Positions 17,716-20,721 of a DNA stretch of 20,721 nucleotides are shown here, piece after piece. The position numbers were made by a program, and so were the translations under genes. The DNA is from Prasinococcaceae sp. CCMP 1430 (Eukaryota > Prasinodermophyta > Palmophyllophyceae > Prasinococcales > Prasinococcaceae): contig RQSC01000663.1 of the NCBI GenBank assembly GCA_013416795.1, positions 28,004-48,724 of the forward strand. The letters run 5' to 3'. The notes under the pieces are model-generated. The model saw only the letters and a program-made list of their open reading frames with translations. It ran no database searches and was not told the origin of the DNA. The first letter of the stretch is position 1. Each line of letters begins with the position of its first letter.

Positions 17716-17721
17716 TATATA
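17716..17721 (-). promoter_or_regulatory. Candidate TATA box of the chromatin gene
   Basis: TATATA is a rare AT-only hexamer in this GC-rich region. It lies 83 bases before the predicted ATG, leaving room for a 5' UTR of about 50 bases. The motif is self-complementary, so it could equally serve the plus strand. Confidence 0.4.
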
Positions 17722-17814
17722 GATCTAACCCTACATGCGACCATGCGTGCGTACTGTACCGTAACTGCCGCACCACCGCGCGCGGCCGTTTCTCGGCGCG
17801 CCGGCGTTGGGCAC

Positions 17815-17839
17815 GGGGGTGGGGGGTGGGGGGTGGGGG
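17815..17839 (+). other. Potential G-quadruplex beside an undetermined base
   Basis: Four G runs of 5, 6, 6 and 5 bases separated by single T (17815-17839) meet the strongest G-quadruplex rule. The sole N of the window follows at 17842. The complementary C-rich strand could form an i-motif. Such tracts often stop polymerases, so the N probably marks a read or assembly failure. Confidence 0.75.
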
Positions 17840-17842
17840 TGN

Positions 17843-18798
17843 CCACCGAAACAGAGCACGAGCGCTGGACACCGCCGCCCCGGGCAGATCGTCTGGGCAC
17901 ACGAGCACTGCAGAGGCGGGCTTGAGTTGCGCCGCCGTGGCGAGAGCAACCTGGCAGCCGTGCTCAAGGCCGAGTTCTCGTGCGCCGGCCTGGGCGTGCG
18001 CGTGATCGAGCTCGGCCAGGCCCCTGCGAGCGCGCCTGACGCCGCACGCGCGGCAGCCGAGGCAGCGCTCGCACCGCGCTCGCCGCTGGGAGGCTGGGTG
18101 TCGAACCTGCTCAGGCGCGACGGCGCGGTCACCGTCGAGCCCTGGCTCGACATCGCCGCGGAGCTCACCGTCGAGTGGGACGGCGAGGGCGTGCTCCAGG
18201 GTGTGTCGGTACCTATCGTTGAGAGCATGCGGTGGCAGGGGCAGTGGGTGGGTTGCGGCGGCGGTGCGGCGCGCGCCGCGCTGGCAGACGACATTGCCCG
18301 CTTCGTCTACGACGACAGCGGCGTGGAGCGGGCGCTGGGGGCGCTGAACATACCAGCGACCTGTGGCGTCCCGCCAGGCTCGAGATGCGGCGCCGACGTC
18401 GCTGTCTTGCGCGCCGCCTCCGCCGATGGGGCAGAGAGCTCGCAGAACGGGTTCGAGGTCGTCGTGCTCGAAGGTGCTGCGCCAGTCGATCGCGCCTCGA
18501 CGCGATGCGCGCGATGCAGCGCGCTCTCACCCGGTTAGCGGGAGCGCGTCAGCGTCGATGGCGAGCACTCGTCCCGCCCCGCGCTGACGCGGCTCGCCCC
18601 CCCTCGCCTCGCCGCGAAGTGAACGCGCGCACCACCATGTCCCACTACGCTGCGGCGGCGGTTGCGCGCCTTGGCGGGGGCGAGTACAGCCGCTTCGAGG
18701 TGTTGCGCGCCGCGGATGTGCGGCTAGGACGGGACGGGGTCGTGTGCCTCACCGACCCAGAGACCGCCGAAGCCTTCTGTGCCGTGCTGCGGCGCTAG
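17843..18798 (+). CDS. ATP-grasp ligase-like protein, 5'-truncated, one intron
   Basis: The supported CDS is join(17843..18473,18620..18798), 269 residues, with no start codon. ATP-grasp enzymes join a carboxylate to an amine or thiol through an acyl-phosphate. Visible landmarks are VLKAEFSCAGLGVRVIE (ATP-binding Lys and Gly-rich loop), VTVEPWLDIAAELTVEW (a conserved Glu-Pro strand), GADVAVLR, and FEVVVLE|VNARTTMSHYA, where the metal-binding E-x-N-x-R motif is split by the intron. The pre-ATP-grasp part that normally precedes the Lys loop is absent, and the frame runs back into the G-rich tract and N, so upstream exons are missing from this sequence. The substrate is unknown. The gene is divergent from the chromatin gene and convergent with cyclin A. 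Confidence 0.7.
18474..18619 (+). other. Spliceosomal intron in the ATP-grasp gene (146 nt, phase 1)
   Basis: The donor is CTCGAAG|GTGCTG and the acceptor CCGCGAAG|TGAACG, with CTGAC at 18583-18587 and a pyrimidine-rich stretch after it. Removal restores LEVNARTTMSHY exactly across the junction. Without it the first frame stops at 18536-18538. The acceptor has A rather than the usual C at -3. Confidence 0.8.
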
Positions 18799-19061
18799 TC
18801 CAAGCCGCGCGCCGGACAGGCGCTCCGCATCGTAGAGATGGGAGCGGCAGCAACGGAGCACTCTGTAGTACTGTAGCTAGCTAGCTAGCTGGATAGCGAG
18901 CCGACGTGTAGTTAGGCGCGCAGCCGCTGGTCCAGGGAGGACGAGTGTGTCGTGGTGCACTTATTAATGGATGTTAGGGCCCCGCTAGAGGCCCCGGTGC
19001 GCTTCGATGTGCGCTATGCTGCCCAAGTGGTCGCTGCCGGGCATAAACCCCTGCGCGGTCC
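18799..19061. other. Convergent intergenic gap ATP-grasp gene / cyclin A
   Basis: This 263-bp gap holds the (AGCT)4 palindrome and an AATAAG hexamer on the minus strand (18960-18965), about 100 bases after the cyclin stop. The hexamer is a possible variant polyadenylation signal. No canonical AATAAA and no coding signal were seen. Confidence 0.45.
18875..18890. repeat. (AGCT)4 self-complementary microsatellite
   Basis: AGCTAGCTAGCTAGCT is a perfect 16-base palindrome of tetranucleotide repeats in the 3' region of the ATP-grasp gene, 77 bases after its stop codon. It could form a small hairpin in RNA. No function is implied. Confidence 0.7.
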
Positions 19062-20375
19062 TCATGAGTGAGCGGCGCTCACGAGCGTGATCTGCTCCGG
19101 CGGCGTGATAGCGCTCACGTTCTTGAATTTCTGCGACGCGTACTTCTCGCGGATGGCCACCAGGTTGCTCTTGGGCGAGTCCTTGTACAGGCGGTGCAGC
19201 GCCTCGATGCACGGCTCGAGCTCCTTGAGGCTATACCCGGTGTAGTGGGCGATGGTCGGGCTCCACGCAACGCGCTTGTTGGTGAAGTTGGCCAGGAAGA
19301 CGCACGCCGCCGCGATTTGGCTCGGGAGGAACTGCAGGAACTTGACGTCGACGAGGGTGAGCTCGCACAGGTAGTTCGCCAGCAGCTCGGTCTTGGGGTC
19401 GGCCTCCGAGCTCTTAATAAAGCGCCGCAGGAAGTGCTTGGGGGTGGGAGCGGTCAGCTCGAAGCCCAGCAGGTCCAGAATCTTGCGCTCCATCTGAATC
19501 ACCTCGTTGCGCGTGTATGTGTTGTCAGTGATGTACACGAACTCGTCGACCTGCGGCGCGTAAATCTCCTCGTACTTCGCAGCGACGAGCATGCACGACA
19601 CGCCCACGAGCTGCAGCCTGCTTCGCTGCACCTGGAACTTGGACAGCACGCGGTCGATGTAATTCACCGACAGGTACAGCGTGTCCGACACCAGCTTGTA
19701 CTCCTCAGCCACCTCCACCAGCCAGTCCACCAGGATGCTCCTCATCTGCGAGTTGATGTCCTGCTGCGTGCCGTCCTCCATGTACGCGGCAGACGGGCGC
19801 CGCGTCTGCTCCGTCTCGCGCAGATGTTTGTAGATCTCGGCGACGTACTTGGTGCAGTACTCCGGGTCGTTCACATGCGCACGGTCGATGTCCTTCACGT
19901 CATCGCCCTTCGGCGCCGGCTCTGCGCGTGCCGAGGCGCGGCGGCGAGTGCGGCGTGCGGATGCGCGTTTTCGCGGCGCGAGCGCGGACGGCGCGGACAG
20001 TTCAAATGTCAGCTGCCTGCAACAGCGAGGGCGCGAGGCAGCCGCGGCGACGCGGGGTGGGGAGGGGCCCGCACGAGAGCGGCAGGCACGCCACCGGCAC
20101 GGACGTGCCCCCTCGCGAGTGAACGGGACGCACGCGCGCCACGCGCGCGCGCGCCCGCTCCGCGGCCGCGACGAACGGGCAAGGGGCGCAGCTTTCGGGC
20201 GAGCACCGCACGTGCGGGGCGCGCGCGCGCACCTCCCGGTTCCCCCACGCGCTGCTGCTTGGCGCGCGTCGCCGCGCGCGTCACTGGGCCCTTCACCAGG
20301 CTCGCCTTTTGATCGAGGACGCGGGCGCGGGCGGGGGGGAGGGGGCACCGCGCGCAGGGGAAGGGAGGGCATCAT
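19062..20375 (-). CDS. A-type mitotic/S-phase cyclin
   Basis: This is the regulatory subunit of a cyclin-dependent kinase. The cyclin_N fold covers residues ~173-302, with MRSILVDWLVEVAEEYKL (211-228), including the MRAIL-like hydrophobic patch that docks RxL substrates. Next come LYLSVNYIDRVLS, LQLVGVSCMLVAAKYEEIYA (255-273) and the A-type YITDNTYTRNEVIQMER (281-297). Cyclin_C spans ~305-427 (FELTAPTPKHFLRRF, PTIAHYTGY). Order and wording fit cyclin A, plant-like, better than cyclin B. Numbering starts at ATG 20375. Residues 1-119 are an Arg/Pro/Ala-rich stretch without cyclin features and may be untranslated or intronic. A good 3' splice site (CTGTTGCAG|GCAG) sits at residue 120. No clear destruction box (RxxLxxxxN) is visible, but RKRASARRTRRR (135-146) is a likely nuclear signal. 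Cyclin identity is certain; the N-terminus is not. Confidence 0.9.
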   Translation of the reverse strand: MMPSLPLRAVPPPPRPRPRPRSKGEPGEGPSDARGDARQAAARGGTGRCARAPRTCGARPKAAPLARSSRPRSGRARAWRACVPFTREGARPCRWRACRSRAGPSPPRVAAAASRPRCCRQLTFELSAPSALAPRKRASARRTRRRASARAEPAPKGDDVKDIDRAHVNDPEYCTKYVAEIYKHLRETEQTRRPSAAYMEDGTQQDINSQMRSILVDWLVEVAEEYKLVSDTLYLSVNYIDRVLSKFQVQRSRLQLVGVSCMLVAAKYEEIYAPQVDEFVYITDNTYTRNEVIQMERKILDLLGFELTAPTPKHFLRRFIKSSEADPKTELLANYLCELTLVDVKFLQFLPSQIAAACVFLANFTNKRVAWSPTIAHYTGYSLKELEPCIEALHRLYKDSPKSNLVAIREKYASQKFKNVSAITPPEQITLVSAAHS

Positions 20376-20524
20376 TAAGCGGCGCTCGTGGTGTTGCGGC
20401 GGAGCAACACGCCGTCCGCGACGCGCGGCGGCGGCGCAGCGCCTGGGCCGGCACGGTTGCCAACCCTAAAGCGACTCCTCTTTCCCCCCCTTTTTCAATC
20501 TCGGGCGCCGCCAGCGCTCCGCAC

Positions 20525-20649
20525 CTGCTGTACAGCTCGCGCTGCGCCTGGTGCAGCTCGCCAGCAGCAGAGGCGAAGCCTGCCGCCTGCGCCTGGCGCA
20601 CCGCCTGCGCTGCCGGGCTCGCGGCGCGTGACAGCGCGCGTCGCAGCAT
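20525..20649 (-). CDS. Possible first exon (of cyclin A or of an unrelated short gene)
   Basis: ATG 20649 opens a 118-codon frame. A donor-like AGCAG|GTGCGG at 20525/20524 would splice in phase 2 to the CTGTTGCAG|GCAG acceptor (intron 20017-20524, 508 nt), and the join is in frame with the cyclin. The peptide MLRRALSRAASP...RELYSR looks instead like a mitochondrial presequence (Arg/Ala/Ser-rich, no acidic residue before position 32). This makes an independent small gene a real alternative. No CTGAC branch point was seen near the acceptor. Support is thin. Confidence 0.3.
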
Positions 20650-20721
20650 GGCTCTGCTGCGCTGCCCGGGGGGGCGCCCCGCCCCGTGCGCGCTGACTGG
20701 TGCGACGCTGCCCCCCCCCCC
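20650..20721. other. Window end, GC-rich, no gene seen
   Basis: Seventy-two bases of GC-rich sequence end in eleven C. The homopolymer at the exact edge may mark an assembly end. It would be part of the upstream region of the minus-strand genes. Confidence 0.4.

Larger units (their letters stand above)
17634..17842. promoter_or_regulatory. Head-to-head promoter region, chromatin gene / ATP-grasp gene
   Basis: This 209-bp interval contains TATATA at 17716-17721, 83 bases upstream of the chromatin-gene ATG on the minus strand. Next to it is TAACCCTAC (17727-17735), a telobox-like string. The interval ends with a G-rich tract and the single N. Because sequence of the ATP-grasp gene is missing at the N, this gap is probably longer in the real genome. 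Confidence 0.45.

Noticed and set aside
16063-17925. 620-codon plus-strand frame opposite the ePHD region
   Set aside because: It has Ser/Arg-rich low-complexity composition and reads through the N and the G-rich tract. The opposite frame encodes intact zinc ligands of two ePHDs, so this is a shadow.
19068-20312. 414-codon plus-strand frame opposite cyclin A
   Set aside because: It is Leu/Arg/Val/His-rich antisense of a highly conserved cyclin fold, with no independent evidence.
1-20721. Search for tRNA, rRNA, CRISPR, transposon ends or viral genes
   Set aside because: No cloverleaf, spaced direct-repeat array, transposase, integrase or terminal inverted repeats were recognised on reading both strands by eye.

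Overview
The window is GC-rich nuclear DNA from a eukaryote, probably a unicellular alga or related protist. The evidence is an origin recognition complex subunit (ORC2), an A-type cyclin, extended-PHD chromatin readers, a Golgi-type glycosyltransferase with a signal anchor, GT-AG introns and an AATAAA polyadenylation signal. All recognised genes read with the standard code. The mix of a GT60 glycosyltransferase, a bacterial-like CLC transporter and a plant-like A cyclin fits a haptophyte, stramenopile or green microalga, but I cannot decide between these.

Six genes alternate strictly in strand: ORC2 (+, 5' end outside the window), a two-domain glycosyltransferase (-), a CLC H+/Cl- transporter (+, one intron), a 3068-residue chromatin protein (-), an ATP-grasp ligase-like gene (+, one intron, 5' part missing beside an N) and cyclin A (-). 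This gives three short convergent gaps (160, 312 and 263 bp) and two head-to-head gaps. The first head-to-head gap, between glycosyltransferase and CLC, holds a thrice-repeated element and a CCAAT box. The second, between the chromatin gene and the ATP-grasp gene, holds a TATA-like element, a strong potential G-quadruplex and the only ambiguous base.

Two proteins stand out. The chromatin protein is one stop-free frame carrying three ePHD fingers, a CDCA7-type zf-4CXXC_R1 zinc finger, a phospho-SIM-like motif, repeated acidic-serine motifs and about 1400 residues of Ala-rich helical sequence. That last part tentatively resembles the MMS22/Mus7 replication-repair family. The glycosyltransferase joins a GT60 alpha-GlcNAc-transferase domain to a C1GALT/Fringe-like GT31 domain, two activities that act consecutively in the Skp1 glycan pathway, but the GT31 domain has lost most of its metal-binding DDD motif.

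Functionally, ORC2, cyclin A and the chromatin protein all point to S-phase chromosome biology, and the ORC2 tail carries clustered CDK sites and a cyclin-docking-like motif. The co-location may be chance. The window is otherwise gene-dense, and I found no RNA gene, CRISPR array or mobile element.
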